Origin: Clostridia bacterium
GTDB taxonomy: Bacteria; Bacillota; Clostridia; Oscillospirales; QAKW01
NCBI GenBank assembly: GCA_017440465.1
Contig: JAFSHF010000022.1
Location: 1-64,000, forward strand
Reading direction: 5' to 3'
Length of the DNA: 64,000 bases
Shown in pieces: positions 20,952 through 31,524 of this stretch (the first letter of the stretch is position 1; every line of letters begins with the position of its first letter). The notes under the pieces were generated by a model that searched no databases, was not told the origin of the DNA, and saw only the letters and a list, made by a program, of their open reading frames with translations. A program made the position numbers and the translations under genes.

Positions 20952-21638
20952 TTATAAGGTTTTCATTGCTTCGGTTAGTATATTTATACTTTGTTTTGCG
21001 GCTTTCTTGACAAATGCGGGAAAATCCATCACTGCCTCTTCGCTTGCACCGTCGGAGATAGCGCGCAGGACCGCGAAGGGCACCTGATTGACATAGCAGA
21101 CCTGCCCGATGGCGGCACCTTCCATTTCACAGCAAGCGGCATTGAAGCGACCGCGGATGAGGTTCTTCTTTTGCTGCTCGGCGATAAACTGATCGCCCGA
21201 CGCCACCACACCGCAGACGGCTTTGGCACCCGCTGTTTCTGCCGCCTTGGTAAAGGCTTTGATCAATTTTTCATCGGCAGGCAGTTCCACTTGGTTGATG
21301 CCCGAGATCATCCCGACAGGGTCGCCCAGCGGGGAGGTATCCATATCGTGTTGCACCACCTGCTCGGCAACGACAATATCCATAATCTCCAACGCGGGAT
21401 CTAAAGCACCCGCCACTCCGGTATTGATGATGCAATCGGGATGATATGTAAGGATCATTGCCTCAGCGCAGAGCGCGGCAAACACCTTGCCCACACCTGC
21501 TGTCGCCACAACGATATCTTTGCCGCACCATTTGCCGCAGACAAAGCGGACTCCGCTGACGGTCTGCGCCTCTACCTGCTCCATCCCGCGAATGATGGCG
21601 GCGGTTTCCGATTCCATAGCTCCGATAATTCCGATCAT
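20952..21638 (-). CDS. mtnN: 5'-methylthioadenosine/S-adenosylhomocysteine nucleosidase
   Basis: 228 residues, the usual length. It cleaves the glycosidic bond of methylthioadenosine and S-adenosylhomocysteine, recycling by-products of methylation and polyamine synthesis and feeding the AI-2 pathway. Visible: IGIIGAMESE at the N-terminus with the acid Glu, NTGVAGALDPAL (about 77-88), ASGDQFI (about 151-157), CCEMEGAAIGQVCYVN (about 173-188) for the ribose-binding Met-Glu, and AISDGA with the catalytic Asp (about 198-203). I chose the ATG at 21638 with AAAGGAG upstream. Its first 4 bases overlap the stop of the PHP phosphatase gene (ATGA), so they are coupled. Confidence 0.95.
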   Translation of the reverse strand: MIGIIGAMESETAAIIRGMEQVEAQTVSGVRFVCGKWCGKDIVVATAGVGKVFAALCAEAMILTYHPDCIINTGVAGALDPALEIMDIVVAEQVVQHDMDTSPLGDPVGMISGINQVELPADEKLIKAFTKAAETAGAKAVCGVVASGDQFIAEQQKKNLIRGRFNAACCEMEGAAIGQVCYVNQVPFAVLRAISDGASEEAVMDFPAFVKKAAKQSINILTEAMKTL

Positions 21639-22441
21639 TTCCAATTCTCCTTTTTGATTTCCAAGGTATCCAATACCTTGATGCCGCAATCCTTGGCGAC
21701 CTTTTCCATAATGGCGGTATATTCCGCATCCCCCGCAAATTGCGGCTGATGGGCATCGCAACCGAAGACGGCGGTACACCCTTCCTCCGCCGCGATCTGC
21801 CAAAAGGCAGGGACGGGGTAACTATCGGCAATATCCTTGCGGCGCAGACCCTGGGCATTGATCTCCAGCGGCAAGCCGCAACGCTTAGCCTCTCGGCAGA
21901 GCCGCCGCATATGCTTGCGGTAGACGGCGGGGTCGCCCCTGAAAAGGCAGACATCGGGGTGCGCTAAATATAAAAACTTCCCGGTCTGCATCCCTGCGGC
22001 GACCTGCTCGACATAGTTTGCCAATTTATATTCCTCGCCCCGATCCCAAGGGTAGGTATACCACTTATTCGGGTTTTCTACGTCATATTCATTAGCGGTG
22101 CAATGCTGACCCAAGATCAGATACTCCACCCCCGGATACTGACGCAATAATGCCAGAAGATCGCCGAAGATCTCCGGCATATATTCCGCTTCCAGCCCGC
22201 AATGCAGTTCGATGCGGTCGCCGTATTGCTTTTTTAAATGTTCAATGGTTTGAATATACTCGGGCAGTTGCTCGGGAAGCATCCGAACCTTGGATACATA
22301 ACCATTCGGAAAAATCTGCGGGGAATGGTCGGAAAACCCCAAGATCTTCAGGCCGTTTGCAATGGCGGCTTCCACATATTCCCATTCTTCCCCCTGCGCG
22401 TGATTACATCGCACCGTATGGGTATGATAATTGGCTATCAT
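21635..22441 (-). CDS. PHP-domain phosphatase, histidinol-phosphatase-like
   Basis: 268 residues of the PHP superfamily. Metal-ligand motifs: YHTHTVRCNHA (5-15), GFSDHSP (about 35-41), GLEAEYM (about 82-88), LILGQHC (about 109-115), LAHPDV (about 159-164), LEINAQGL (about 194-201) and FGCDAHQP (about 229-236). It matches the HisJ-type histidinol-phosphatase subgroup, but no histidine-biosynthesis gene is nearby, and many such proteins act on other phosphoesters. It is translationally coupled to the nucleosidase gene downstream. Confidence 0.8.
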   Translation of the reverse strand: MIANYHTHTVRCNHAQGEEWEYVEAAIANGLKILGFSDHSPQIFPNGYVSKVRMLPEQLPEYIQTIEHLKKQYGDRIELHCGLEAEYMPEIFGDLLALLRQYPGVEYLILGQHCTANEYDVENPNKWYTYPWDRGEEYKLANYVEQVAAGMQTGKFLYLAHPDVCLFRGDPAVYRKHMRRLCREAKRCGLPLEINAQGLRRKDIADSYPVPAFWQIAAEEGCTAVFGCDAHQPQFAGDAEYTAIMEKVAKDCGIKVLDTLEIKKENWK

Positions 22442-22457
22442 TCAAATATCTCCTAAG

Positions 22458-22491
22458 AATAATCCGAACCTAATTTAAGGTTCGGATTATT
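22458..22491 (-). terminator. Hairpin between ftsH and the PHP gene
   Basis: AATAATCCGAACCT/AGGTTCGGATTATT is a perfect 14-bp stem 12 bases after the ftsH stop. The T-tract is better on the plus strand, so it may work as a weak terminator or as a processing hairpin. Confidence 0.6.
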
Positions 22492-22502
22492 TTTGCTCAA
22501 AC

Positions 22503-24383
22503 TTATTCTTCGTTATTTTCGGGATTTTTCCCATCCGCTTCGGGTGCAGATTCTTGCTCAATGGGCGCAAAGATGGCGGCAAATTCCTCCGCGGTCAATC
22601 GCTCTTTGGTCAGCAAGGCTTCGGCGGTGGCGCGGACCTCCGCTTCGTGGTCTTTGAGGATCTGCTCGGCGGTCTTATAGGCGCGGTCGATGATGGCGTG
22701 GATCTCTTCGTCGATCTTCGCCGCCACATTCTCCGAATAGGCGCGTTGAGTAGTGAAATCGCGACCGATAAACACCTCATCATTATCACTGCCGTAAAGG
22801 ATGGGACCGAGTTTTTCGCTCATACCGTATTTGGTCACCATCTGGCGGGCGATGCCGCTGGCGCGCTGAATATCATTGGACGCACCGGTGGAGATATCCT
22901 CCAGATACAACTGCTCCGAAACCCGCCCGCCCAGCAGGCCGACGATCTGCTCAAACATCACCTTGCGGGTGGAATAGGAAAGATCTTCCTTGGGCAGAGA
23001 AAGGGTATATCCACCCGCTCTGCCGCGGGGGATGATAGAAATCTCGTGGACCGGATCGGCGGTCTCCAAAAACTGCGCGACCACTGCATGGCCCGCTTCG
23101 TGGAAGGCGGTCAAGCGACGCTCTTTTTCCACAATCTTGCGGCTCTTCTTCTCGGGGCCGGCAATCACTTTCATAATGGATTCTTCGATCTCCTGCTGGC
23201 CGATCTCCTTCTTGGCGCGGCGGGCGGCAAGCAACGCCGCTTCGTTGAGCAGGTTTTCAATATCCGCGCCGGTAAAGCCGATGGTCCCCTTGGCGATATT
23301 GGAAAAATCCACATCGGGCGCAAAGGTCTTTTTGCGGGCGTGGACCTTCAGGATGGCTTCGCGGCCCTCCTGATCGGGGTAGCCCACATAGATCTGGCGG
23401 TCGAACCGACCGGGGCGCAGCAGCGCGGGATCTAAAACATCGGCGCGGTTGGTGGCGGCGATGACGATGATGCCCGCATTGGAGCCGAACCCGTCCATCT
23501 CCACCAGCAATTGGTTCAAGGTCTGCTCGCGTTCATCGTGGCCGCCGCCCAAGCCGGTACCTCTGCGCCGACCCACCGCGTCGATCTCATCGATAAACAC
23601 AATGCAGGGATTATTCTTTTTAGCTTCGCCAAACAGTTCGCGGACACGGGAGGCACCCATACCCACATACAACTCAACGAAATCCGAGCCCGAAATGGAG
23701 AAGAAGGGAACACCCGCCTCCCCTGCCACCGCTTTGGCAAGCAGGGTCTTACCGGTTCCCGGAGGGCCCACCAAAAGCACGCCCTTGGGGATCCGCGCAC
23801 CCAATTCCATATATTTCCGCGGTGCTTTGAGGAAATCGACGATCTCCACCAATTCTTCCTTTTCTTCATCGGCACCTGCCACATCGGCAAAGGTCTTTTT
23901 ATCCGCAGGATCCACTTCGTTGCGGATACGGCTCTTGGTGAAGCCGGTACGCCCTGCGCCGTTCATCTGGCGGTTCGTCATCACAAAGAAGAGGATCAGC
24001 GCGCCAAACAAGAACACATAGGGCAGAAAGCTGACCCACCAGGGCAGGACAAAGCCTTCGGAGAAATTATAATCCTCGATGATGCCCGCCTTTTGCTGCT
24101 CCAGCACCATCGGCATAATTTCTGCCTCAAACATCCCCAGACTCAACAGCTCGTGTTGCACCTTGGTTCCGTCTTTGAGCTGGCAGGTGAGTTTTGCCCC
24201 CTCCAATTCAAAGAGGGAGACCTGCTCGGTATTAAAATAATTCACCATCTCGCCGTAGGAGATCTTTTTGACCTCCTCGCCCTTATTAAAATAGGAAAAG
24301 ACAGCAAATACTAAGGCAAACAGCAGAAGAACATAAATGATCCCCCGCGCGCCAAAACGCTTTTTATTCAAGTTTCCATTCAC
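22503..24383 (-). CDS. ftsH: ATP-dependent zinc metalloprotease FtsH
   Basis: 626 residues, typical length. Two membrane segments (about 13-32 and 113-135) flank a short extracytoplasmic domain. An AAA domain carries Walker A GPPGTGKT (206-213), Walker B IVFIDE (261-266) and the second-region arginines (RPGRFDR, about 323-329). The M41 protease domain has the zinc motif HEAGH (428-432). It degrades misfolded membrane and short-lived regulatory proteins at the membrane. It is the last gene of the long operon that starts at tsaE; only 3 bases separate it from hpt, as in many Gram-positive genomes. Confidence 0.97.
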   Translation of the reverse strand: MNGNLNKKRFGARGIIYVLLLFALVFAVFSYFNKGEEVKKISYGEMVNYFNTEQVSLFELEGAKLTCQLKDGTKVQHELLSLGMFEAEIMPMVLEQQKAGIIEDYNFSEGFVLPWWVSFLPYVFLFGALILFFVMTNRQMNGAGRTGFTKSRIRNEVDPADKKTFADVAGADEEKEELVEIVDFLKAPRKYMELGARIPKGVLLVGPPGTGKTLLAKAVAGEAGVPFFSISGSDFVELYVGMGASRVRELFGEAKKNNPCIVFIDEIDAVGRRRGTGLGGGHDEREQTLNQLLVEMDGFGSNAGIIVIAATNRADVLDPALLRPGRFDRQIYVGYPDQEGREAILKVHARKKTFAPDVDFSNIAKGTIGFTGADIENLLNEAALLAARRAKKEIGQQEIEESIMKVIAGPEKKSRKIVEKERRLTAFHEAGHAVVAQFLETADPVHEISIIPRGRAGGYTLSLPKEDLSYSTRKVMFEQIVGLLGGRVSEQLYLEDISTGASNDIQRASGIARQMVTKYGMSEKLGPILYGSDNDEVFIGRDFTTQRAYSENVAAKIDEEIHAIIDRAYKTAEQILKDHEAEVRATAEALLTKERLTAEEFAAIFAPIEQESAPEADGKNPENNEE

Positions 24384-24386
24384 TCC

Positions 24387-24935
24387 TTATCCGCCGTAAA
24401 CTTCTTCTTTCAGGATCCCGACATACGGCAGGTTGCGGAATCGCTCATCATAATCCAGACCATACCCGACAATAAACGCATCGGGGATCTCGAAGCCGAT
24501 ATATTTTGCTTCTACCTCCACTTTTCTGCGGGAAGGCTTGGAAAAGAGGGTGCAGATCTCGATGGATGCCGGCTCTCTTTGCCGCAAAAGATTCATCAGA
24601 TTATGCAAAGTAACTCCGCTATCCAGAATATCCTCCACGATCAGCAGGTTTTTCCCCTTGATATCCACATCCAGATCCTTTAAGATCTTCACAGCACCTT
24701 TGGTCTCGGTGCCGGACCCGTAGCTGGAAACATTCATAAAGTCGATCTGCAGCGGCAGATCCACCGCCCGCATCAGATCCGCCATCACCATCACGCTCCC
24801 TTTGAGAATGGAGACCATCAGCAGATCCTTGCCTGCATAGTCCTTGGTAATGGCGGCGCCCAGCTCGGCGATCTTCTCGCGGAGCTGCTGCTCGGTGCAA
24901 AGCACCTCTTTAATTGCATAATCCTGCACTGTCAT
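24387..24935 (-). CDS. hpt: Hypoxanthine phosphoribosyltransferase
   Basis: 182 residues. It converts hypoxanthine (and guanine) plus PRPP to IMP (GMP) in purine salvage. The PRPP loop VEDILDSGVTLHNL (about 99-112) has the acidic pair and the DSG core; SILKGSVMVMADL (about 43-55), the SSYG segment (about 70-73) and the purine-site FEIPDAFIVGYGLDYDE (about 149-165) are typical. The order tilS-hpt-ftsH is a conserved Gram-positive arrangement. It lies 15 bases after tilS. Confidence 0.95.
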   Translation of the reverse strand: MTVQDYAIKEVLCTEQQLREKIAELGAAITKDYAGKDLLMVSILKGSVMVMADLMRAVDLPLQIDFMNVSSYGSGTETKGAVKILKDLDVDIKGKNLLIVEDILDSGVTLHNLMNLLRQREPASIEICTLFSKPSRRKVEVEAKYIGFEIPDAFIVGYGLDYDERFRNLPYVGILKEEVYGG

Positions 24936-24950
24936 TCTTCATAATCCCCT

Positions 24951-26246
24951 TTAGTTTTTCCCAATTTTCACAGTATAAACCTGTTTTGTATTTTCATCGG
25001 GCGCAAATTCCTTCGCCGCGCCGTATCCTTCGGCCCAAAGCAGAGTCCCTTGCTCATCGCAAAGCACCCAAAGTTGCTCGCGGGCGGTGCGGGGAACGCG
25101 GTCGTTTTTCAACCGTTTTTGCAGGCGGGAGGTCCCGCCGCCTGCCTTGGCAGGCAGAAAACGGTCGCCGTCGCGCTTATGGCGAAAGATCAGATTGCCC
25201 TTTATTTTATCACAGTCTAATTGAAAATGTGTAAACGCACTGTTAATTTCTTCTGAAAGTACCAAAAACTCCCAGTCGCCCCAGCGGGCGATTTGGTTTG
25301 GAATCGCGGCGATCTCCGGTGCTTCTTGGGGCACCGTAAATACGCATTTTCCATATTCGATGCGAAAATACCGCCCCTGCGGCAGTTGCAACTGCGCCGA
25401 CGGCGGATTTTTGCGGATCAGAGCGGCGATCTGCTCAAAATGCAGGCGGGATAACAAACTCCCGTTCCTCCGATCCAGCACCCGCTTTAAAACAGCATCG
25501 GGCAACGCCGCCAACGCTTCGGCGGCATCGGTCTGAATACTTTCCGCCCATTGGTTTAAAGCCTGATCCTCCGCTTCCAGGCAACGCATTGCCGCCGCCA
25601 GCCCTTCGGAGAACTTCCCCTCCTGCCGTTGATTTAGACGCGGCAGAATTTCGTATCGCAAAAAATTGCGCAGGTAGGAGGTATCCTCATTGGTCTCATC
25701 CCAGACATAGGGCAACCCTTGCTCTGCGCAATAGGCAAGGATCTCCTCTTTCTCCCATTCCAAAAGCGGGCGGAGATAGCCGCCGCGGCGGGCTTTAATG
25801 CCCGAAAGGCCGCTGCTGCCGCTGCCGCGATAGAGGTTGATGAAAAAGGTCTCCTCCCGATCTCGGCGATGGTGGGCGGTGGCGCAAAACTGCATCTGCC
25901 CATCGGCAAAGGAATCCAAAAAGCCATAGCGCAACGCGCGGGCGGCTTCTTCCGGACTCATCCCCTGCTCCTTTGCCAAGGCGGGGGCATCCCCCTCAAA
26001 AATATGCAGAGGGATCTCCCAATCCTCGCAAAGGGCGCGGCAAAATTCCAGATCCCTGCGGGAGGCTTCCCCGCGGATACCGTGCTCAATATGCGCCGCC
26101 TGCAGGGAAAAGGCGCGGTTCGGTAATTCTTTCAGCAGATGCAAAAGCGCCACCGAATCGCTGCCGCCGCTCAAAGCGACGGTCAGCACGCTCCCTTGGG
26201 GCAGAGAAAACTCCTCCATTGCTTTTTGAAAGCGTGCTTTCATCAT
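24951..26246 (-). CDS. tilS: tRNA(Ile)-lysidine synthetase
   Basis: 431 residues. It attaches lysine to C34 of tRNA-Ile(CAU), converting it to read AUA. The N-terminal PP-loop SGGSDS (26-31) binds ATP. HRRDREETFFINLYRGSG (about 123-140) is the TilS substrate segment. The C-terminal TilS domain includes RHKRDGDRFLPA (about 356-367) and the FVPR-like end. The ATGA overlap with the dnaB stop indicates coupled translation. TilS allows the cell to read AUA with tRNA-Ile(CAU), so an additional tRNA-Ile(UAU) body such as the one in the RNA array at 8633-8740 should not be needed. Confidence 0.95.
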   Translation of the reverse strand: MMKARFQKAMEEFSLPQGSVLTVALSGGSDSVALLHLLKELPNRAFSLQAAHIEHGIRGEASRRDLEFCRALCEDWEIPLHIFEGDAPALAKEQGMSPEEAARALRYGFLDSFADGQMQFCATAHHRRDREETFFINLYRGSGSSGLSGIKARRGGYLRPLLEWEKEEILAYCAEQGLPYVWDETNEDTSYLRNFLRYEILPRLNQRQEGKFSEGLAAAMRCLEAEDQALNQWAESIQTDAAEALAALPDAVLKRVLDRRNGSLLSRLHFEQIAALIRKNPPSAQLQLPQGRYFRIEYGKCVFTVPQEAPEIAAIPNQIARWGDWEFLVLSEEINSAFTHFQLDCDKIKGNLIFRHKRDGDRFLPAKAGGGTSRLQKRLKNDRVPRTAREQLWVLCDEQGTLLWAEGYGAAKEFAPDENTKQVYTVKIGKN

Positions 26247-27613
26247 ACCGGCGGAGCCTCTTCCGGCAAGGGAATACCGCCGGGCATCGCATCTTTTTTG
26301 GCTTTATAATCGCCGAACTTGGTCAAGGTATTATTCCAAGAGAGATAGACCGTTTCGGTGGGACCGTGGCGGTTCTTGGCGATGATCAATTCAATTTTAT
26401 TGGGGTTGGCGGTCTCTTTATTATAGATCGCATCGTTATAAAGGAACAGAATGGCATCTGCATCCTGCTCAATAGAGCCCGATTCACGCAGATCGGAGGG
26501 CATCGGGCGTTTATCCCCCTCCCGCTTTTCGGGGGCGCGGGAAAGCTGGGAAAGACACAGGACAGGAACATTAAATTCCTTTGCCATCATCTTCATGGAA
26601 CGGGAGATCTCCGATACCGCTTCCACGCGGCTGGCGGATTTACTGCCCGAACTCATCAACTGCAGATAGTCGACGATGACCAGATCCAAGGAGGGCAGAC
26701 GGCGCAGTTTGGCTTTCATCTGCGCAACCGTCATATCGGGGGTATCGTCCAGATAGACGGTAGCACCGGAAAGCTGGGATGCCGATTGCCCTAAGCGGAT
26801 CCATTCCGCCTGGGTCAGCTCGCCGGTACGGAATTTTTTATTATCCACCGCGCTATGGCTGGCAAGCAAGCGGTTTGCCAACTGCTCGTTGCTCATTTCC
26901 AGCGAGAAGATGGCAACGGTCTTGCCCTTTAAGCCCACATTCTGCGCGATATTCAACGCCAACGAGGTCTTACCCAAACCGGGGCGGGCGGCGAGCAAGA
27001 TCAGATCGCTCTTGCCAAAGCCCGAAAGGACACGGTCCAGATCGCGGAAATTGGTTTTGAGCCCCGCAAATGCCGCAGGATCTTGAGAGATCTTGGTGAC
27101 CCGCTCAAAGCTTTCGATCAGGGCGGTACGCAGTTCCACCATCGAGGTATTGCTCTGGCGGTCGCGGATCTCAAAGATCTTCGCCTCCGCCATATCCAAA
27201 ATCTCCTGCACCTCGTCGCTGCCGGAATAGCAGGCCTCGGTGATCTGATCGCAGGCGGCGATCAGGCGGCGCAGGTTGGCTTTCTCCACAATGATCTTGG
27301 CGTGGGCGACCGCGTTTTTGACGCTGGTGACCGAGGATGCCATATCATAAAGCAATGCCTTGGCTTCCGCCTCTTCATAGATGCCTTCCGCCACCACACG
27401 GTTGAGAACGGTGACGAAATCGATGGGTGCGCCGGTGGCATACATTTCGCTGATGATATCGTAAATTTTGCCGTATTTATCCACATAGAAGTGTTCGGGG
27501 CGCAATACCGCCGCCAGATCTTCCATACACTTATAGTCCACGATCAAAGCGCCGATGACGCTTTGCTCCGCTTCCATACTATGGGGGGTACGTTTCAAAT
27601 CTTCAAATTCCAT
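26243..27613 (-). CDS. dnaB: Replicative DNA helicase DnaB
   Basis: 456 residues. The N-terminal collar domain (about 1-150; PHSMEAEQSVIGALI) precedes a RecA-type motor with Walker A ARPGLGKTSLA (about 207-217), Walker B LVIVDYLQLM (about 310-319) and arginine-rich RDGDKR-type loops near 370. It unwinds DNA at the replication fork and binds primase through its collar. Upstream rplI is 14 bases away, the usual rplI-dnaB order. No intein or insertion is seen. Confidence 0.97.
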   Translation of the reverse strand: MEFEDLKRTPHSMEAEQSVIGALIVDYKCMEDLAAVLRPEHFYVDKYGKIYDIISEMYATGAPIDFVTVLNRVVAEGIYEEAEAKALLYDMASSVTSVKNAVAHAKIIVEKANLRRLIAACDQITEACYSGSDEVQEILDMAEAKIFEIRDRQSNTSMVELRTALIESFERVTKISQDPAAFAGLKTNFRDLDRVLSGFGKSDLILLAARPGLGKTSLALNIAQNVGLKGKTVAIFSLEMSNEQLANRLLASHSAVDNKKFRTGELTQAEWIRLGQSASQLSGATVYLDDTPDMTVAQMKAKLRRLPSLDLVIVDYLQLMSSGSKSASRVEAVSEISRSMKMMAKEFNVPVLCLSQLSRAPEKREGDKRPMPSDLRESGSIEQDADAILFLYNDAIYNKETANPNKIELIIAKNRHGPTETVYLSWNNTLTKFGDYKAKKDAMPGGIPLPEEAPPV

Positions 27614-27627
27614 TTTGAAGATCCTCC

Positions 27628-28071
27628 TTACTCTTTTTCAACCGATACGTTGATTTTAGCGGCAATGCCGGTATAAAGCTTAACGGTGACGGCATAGGTG
27701 CCGAAATTCTTGATGGTATCCACTACCAATTTTTTCTTATCCACCGCGATGCCGCTTTCCTTTTCGATCAGCGCGGCGATCTCCTTGCCGGTGATGGCAC
27801 CGAAGAGCTTGCCGCTCTCGCCGCCCTTGGCTTTCAAAACAAAGGTCTTGCCTTCTAATTTGGCTTGGTTTTCCTTAGCGGCGGCGGTATCGACATCGAT
27901 CTTATGCTGCGCCGCGGCGGCTTTGCCCGCAAAATCATTCTGCACCTGAGCATTCAGTTCGGTGGCAAGCCCGCGGGCGATCAAAAAGTTTCTGGCATAT
28001 CCGTCGGATACATTGACGGTATCCCCTTTCTTTCCTTGACCTTTGACATCTTGTAATAATATTACTTTCAT
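27628..28071 (-). CDS. rplI: 50S ribosomal protein L9
   Basis: 147 residues. N-terminal [34 protein letters not shown] signature (about 2-31, here split), a long connecting helix, and a C-terminal domain ending in the VTVKLYTGI strand. It binds 23S rRNA and projects from the L1 side. Its first 4 bases overlap the gdpP stop. Confidence 0.97.
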   Translation of the reverse strand: MKVILLQDVKGQGKKGDTVNVSDGYARNFLIARGLATELNAQVQNDFAGKAAAAQHKIDVDTAAAKENQAKLEGKTFVLKAKGGESGKLFGAITGKEIAALIEKESGIAVDKKKLVVDTIKNFGTYAVTVKLYTGIAAKINVSVEKE

Positions 28072-30065
28072 TTGCTTTCTCCTTCTTCCTCGTTTTCTTG
28101 GCAGATCAGCGCGACCAATTTGGCTTGGATCTCCTTGAGAGTTCCTTCCACCTGCGCTCCTGCCGCGGCGCGATGACCGCCGCCGCCCATCTGCTCTAAT
28201 ATGATCTGGACGTTATAGGTATTATCGCAACGGCCGGAGATATGGACCACGCCATCCTCTTCATAAAGGACAAACGCGCCGTTGATCTCCGCCACGTTCA
28301 AAAGTTCATCCGCCGCTTTGGCGGCAATGACCTTGATTCCTTCAAACAATTCGCCGTCCCACGCGGCGACCGCAATATGCTCACTCACCATCTCCGCTTT
28401 GGTGATCATCTCCATCTGCCTGCGGTAAGAGGCCATATCGTTTTTGAAATAACCGCGGATCTCCTGCGGATCGGCACCCGCCTTGCGCAAGGCGGCCGCC
28501 GCCTCAAAGGTGCGGGAGCCGGTGCGCTCGGTAAAGTTCTTGGTATCTAAAATGATGCCCGCCAGCAACGCCCGCGCTTCGATCTTATTCAACTTACAGT
28601 TGCGGATATTTTCGGTCAGTTCTGTCACCATCTCGCTGGCGGAAGAAGCATTGGGCTCGTGGAAGGAGACCACCGTATCGGTGATCGCGCCCTCCACCGC
28701 TCTGCGGTGATGGTCGATGACAACGACCTTGCGGAAGAAATTCAAGATCCGCGCGCTTTCGATATAATCGGTATCGTGGGTATCCACCACAACCAACAGC
28801 GCATCCTCCGCCATCGCTTTGGTCATATGGGAAGCGTCCAAAAGAATCTCTTTATAATCGGTCGCCATCAAAGCATCCAGCATATCCTGGCAGAGATTTT
28901 CCTCCGGATTATAAAGGATATGGGGCTTTTTGCCGAGGGCGGATACACATTTGGCAACACCCACCGAAGCCCCCAGGCAATCCAGATCGGCAAACTTATG
29001 GCCGATAATATAGACCTCCTCGACCCGCTCGATCTGCGCCCGCAACGCATCGGCGACCACCCGCGCCTTGACGCGCTTGCGGCGGTTGCCGCTCTCGGAA
29101 TTGCCGCCGAAAAATTCATAGCGTTCTTTATCGGCGTTGGTCAGCGCCGCCTGATCGCCGCCGCGGCTGAGTGCCAATTCCAAGGCACTGCGGGCGGCAT
29201 CGTCGGTCTTAAGGATATCGCCGTCGCCGATGCCGATGCCGATAGATAAGGTGGCGTGGAGCACATCTTCGATGCGGATATCCTTGATATCATTCAAAAT
29301 CTTAAATTTATTTTCTTTGAGTTTTTCTAAATAGCGGCGCTCGAAAAAGATGATATATTTATCCTTTTCGGTCTTTTGGAGCAGGCCGTTGACCATCCTC
29401 GCCAACTGCCGCACCCGCACATCCACACGGTTGATGAAATTGGTCTTTTGCATCGCGGGGATGTTTTCGGGGATCTCGTCATAAGAATCCAGCAGAATAT
29501 ACGCCATACAAAGCGCATCCCCGCGGAACTTATGGATCTGCTCGTGCAGGGTATGATTATCCATCCAATAGACAGCGTAGAAATGGCCCTTGCCCTCTTC
29601 CCCTTGGCTGAGGATATACACCGTGTAGCGTTTATCGGCAAAGGTGATGTCGTATTTCCCGCTTTGGTTCTTTTTGACCTGATCGAAGGAGATATTCTTA
29701 TTGATCGCGTTGACCTTTCGGCCGAAGATCTCATCCATATTCCCATCGTGGAGCACCTGATGAAACAGCTCATTGTACCAAATGATCTCCCCCCGCTCAT
29801 TCAGCAGGGTGATGGGCATAGGAAAGTTGGTCAAATTTTCCCGCGTCGCTTCATCCAGATAAGAGGTGATGCCGCGGAGATAGCTATAGATATTGCGATT
29901 GCGCTTATTGATATTCAAAAGGCTGAAGGCAATATAGAATACGGTAAACGCCAGCTCCGCCAACCCCAACCAGAGGTGCACATATATCGTCACCAGCGAA
30001 AACGCCGCCAGCACACAGTATAAGACGATCTCGATCGGCGAAAGATGAATCCTGAACGATTTCAT
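28068..30065 (-). CDS. gdpP: Cyclic-di-AMP phosphodiesterase, GdpP/YybT family
   Basis: 665 residues. Two N-terminal membrane segments (about 11-52), a PAS-type domain (about 80-175), a degenerate GGDEF domain (about 180-310; no GGDEF sequence), then DHH ([16 protein letters not shown] about 350-365, VVIDHHR about 437-443) and DHHA1 with [11 protein letters not shown] (about 628-638). It hydrolyses c-di-AMP to pApA and so sets the level of this messenger, which controls potassium balance and wall stress. The order yybS-gdpP-rplI-dnaB is the standard Firmicutes arrangement. Confidence 0.95.
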   Translation of the reverse strand: MKSFRIHLSPIEIVLYCVLAAFSLVTIYVHLWLGLAELAFTVFYIAFSLLNINKRNRNIYSYLRGITSYLDEATRENLTNFPMPITLLNERGEIIWYNELFHQVLHDGNMDEIFGRKVNAINKNISFDQVKKNQSGKYDITFADKRYTVYILSQGEEGKGHFYAVYWMDNHTLHEQIHKFRGDALCMAYILLDSYDEIPENIPAMQKTNFINRVDVRVRQLARMVNGLLQKTEKDKYIIFFERRYLEKLKENKFKILNDIKDIRIEDVLHATLSIGIGIGDGDILKTDDAARSALELALSRGGDQAALTNADKERYEFFGGNSESGNRRKRVKARVVADALRAQIERVEEVYIIGHKFADLDCLGASVGVAKCVSALGKKPHILYNPEENLCQDMLDALMATDYKEILLDASHMTKAMAEDALLVVVDTHDTDYIESARILNFFRKVVVIDHHRRAVEGAITDTVVSFHEPNASSASEMVTELTENIRNCKLNKIEARALLAGIILDTKNFTERTGSRTFEAAAALRKAGADPQEIRGYFKNDMASYRRQMEMITKAEMVSEHIAVAAWDGELFEGIKVIAAKAADELLNVAEINGAFVLYEEDGVVHISGRCDNTYNVQIILEQMGGGGHRAAAGAQVEGTLKEIQAKLVALICQENEEEGESK

Positions 30066-30085
30066 ACTTTGGTTCCTTTCTCAAA

Positions 30086-31084
30086 TTAAGGAGTCTTTTT
30101 TACAATTATAACACGGGGCATGGTGGCGATCACCAGCCCTGCCATCATCAGCAAGGAATAGACGCTGACCAAGGAATTGCCCGCCGAGCAATAAGCCAGC
30201 GCAAACAATCCGCCGATGATCAGCCGCCGCAAAAACCGCCCGCAATTCTTGCGGCGCAAAAATTGCAAAAGGGCATACAATGCGGTAAATACATAGAAAA
30301 ATCCGAATAAATGGAAGGTCGCCATAATGTTGGTATAACGAGGCTCGGCCAAAAACATCGCAAAGAAATAGCCCAGCATAAAGATCCAACTGATCCCTCG
30401 GGAAGGGATCAGTGAATACCAACCGCCCAAAATACGCTTTTCCGCCATCCGATCCGCCGCCCACACGCTGAGAAAGAAGGTTCCGAACAGCGCATAGGCG
30501 ATAAAGACGATGCAGAAAAAGCCGATGACTCGATCCATCCCCCGCATCATCTCCAGCATCTTCGTAAGTTGCTCGGGGAAGCCTTCGGGATAAATCCGGC
30601 GATAGATCTGCTCCATCTGCTCCACCGCGGCCAGATACTTATCGGCGATCTGTGCCACCGAAGCGTTCAGCGCCCAACTGCCGAAATGCAGCTTGCTGTA
30701 GAGCAGGGCACCCGAAAGCCAGATGCCGCCCGCCAAAGGCAGCGCCGCTATGGAGAGGGGGCGGATCTTTTCCCGACGGGACCAAACCAGCGAGACGGCC
30801 AGCGGTGTGCCGCAGGTCAGTGCCCAAAGGAGCAACGCCGTTCCACTCTCCTTGCAACCAACCAAGCAGACGACCAAGCCGATCGCCATCGCCGCCCAGG
30901 CGGGAGCCGCACCCAGCAGGCGATAGCCCGCTGTATACAGAATTCCTGCGCCCGCCATCGCGCCGAACAAGGTCAAAGTGAACAGACCGCTGAAACCGCC
31001 GCCCCGATAAAGCACGCTTGCATAGAAAAGGATCAAGGTGGCGATCCCTAAATATAGAAACCCTTTAAATTTCGTTTTCTTCAT
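30086..31084 (-). CDS. DUF2232 membrane protein (YybS-like)
   Basis: 332 residues with about eight hydrophobic segments and a charged middle loop (about 155-190, EQIYRRIYPEGFPEQL). Position directly before gdpP and the overall layout match YybS of B. subtilis, family DUF2232. A transporter-like role has been suggested from fold resemblance to S components, but none is established. It overlaps the rpiB stop by 4 bases. Confidence 0.85.
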   Translation of the reverse strand: MKKTKFKGFLYLGIATLILFYASVLYRGGGFSGLFTLTLFGAMAGAGILYTAGYRLLGAAPAWAAMAIGLVVCLVGCKESGTALLLWALTCGTPLAVSLVWSRREKIRPLSIAALPLAGGIWLSGALLYSKLHFGSWALNASVAQIADKYLAAVEQMEQIYRRIYPEGFPEQLTKMLEMMRGMDRVIGFFCIVFIAYALFGTFFLSVWAADRMAEKRILGGWYSLIPSRGISWIFMLGYFFAMFLAEPRYTNIMATFHLFGFFYVFTALYALLQFLRRKNCGRFLRRLIIGGLFALAYCSAGNSLVSVYSLLMMAGLVIATMPRVIIVKKTP

Positions 31085-31524
31085 TCTTGCTCTTTTGCCG
31101 CAATGGCATTCACGCGGCGCTCATGCCGACCGCCCGCTTCAAATTCAGCACCGAAATAGGCTTCCACAATTTTTAAGCCCAATTCGATCCCCAAAACGCG
31201 GGCACCCATACAAAGCACGTTACTGTTATTATGCACCACCGTCATCTGAGCGGAGAAGCAATCCCCGCAGACCGAGGCGCGGATGCCCTTGATCTTATTG
31301 GCGGCAATGCTCATTCCAATGCCGGTCCCGCAGACCAGAATGCCTTTATCGGCATCCCCTGCAGATACTGCCTCAGCCACCATAAAAGCGGCTTCGGGAT
31401 AATCGCAACCGTCCACGGTGCCATCGTATAAAATTTCATTTTCGATGCCCATGGCATCCAGTTTTTTACAGATCACAGGCAACCATTCGGTGCCCGCCTT
31501 ATCGCATCCCAATACTACTTTCAT
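31081..31524 (-). CDS. rpiB: Ribose-5-phosphate isomerase B
   Basis: 147 residues. It interconverts ribose 5-phosphate and ribulose 5-phosphate in the pentose phosphate pathway. Visible: CDKAGTEW at the N-terminus (DxAG/H region), the catalytic cysteine in LVCGTGIGMSIAANK (about 62-76), HNNSNVLCMGAR (about 98-109) and the C-terminal RHERRV arginine-histidine set. The N-terminal AG-x-x-LK loop is slightly altered (KAGTEWLPVI). Overlaps by 4 bases on both sides (tsaB stop, yybS start). Confidence 0.93.
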   Translation of the reverse strand: MKVVLGCDKAGTEWLPVICKKLDAMGIENEILYDGTVDGCDYPEAAFMVAEAVSAGDADKGILVCGTGIGMSIAANKIKGIRASVCGDCFSAQMTVVHNNSNVLCMGARVLGIELGLKIVEAYFGAEFEAGGRHERRVNAIAAKEQE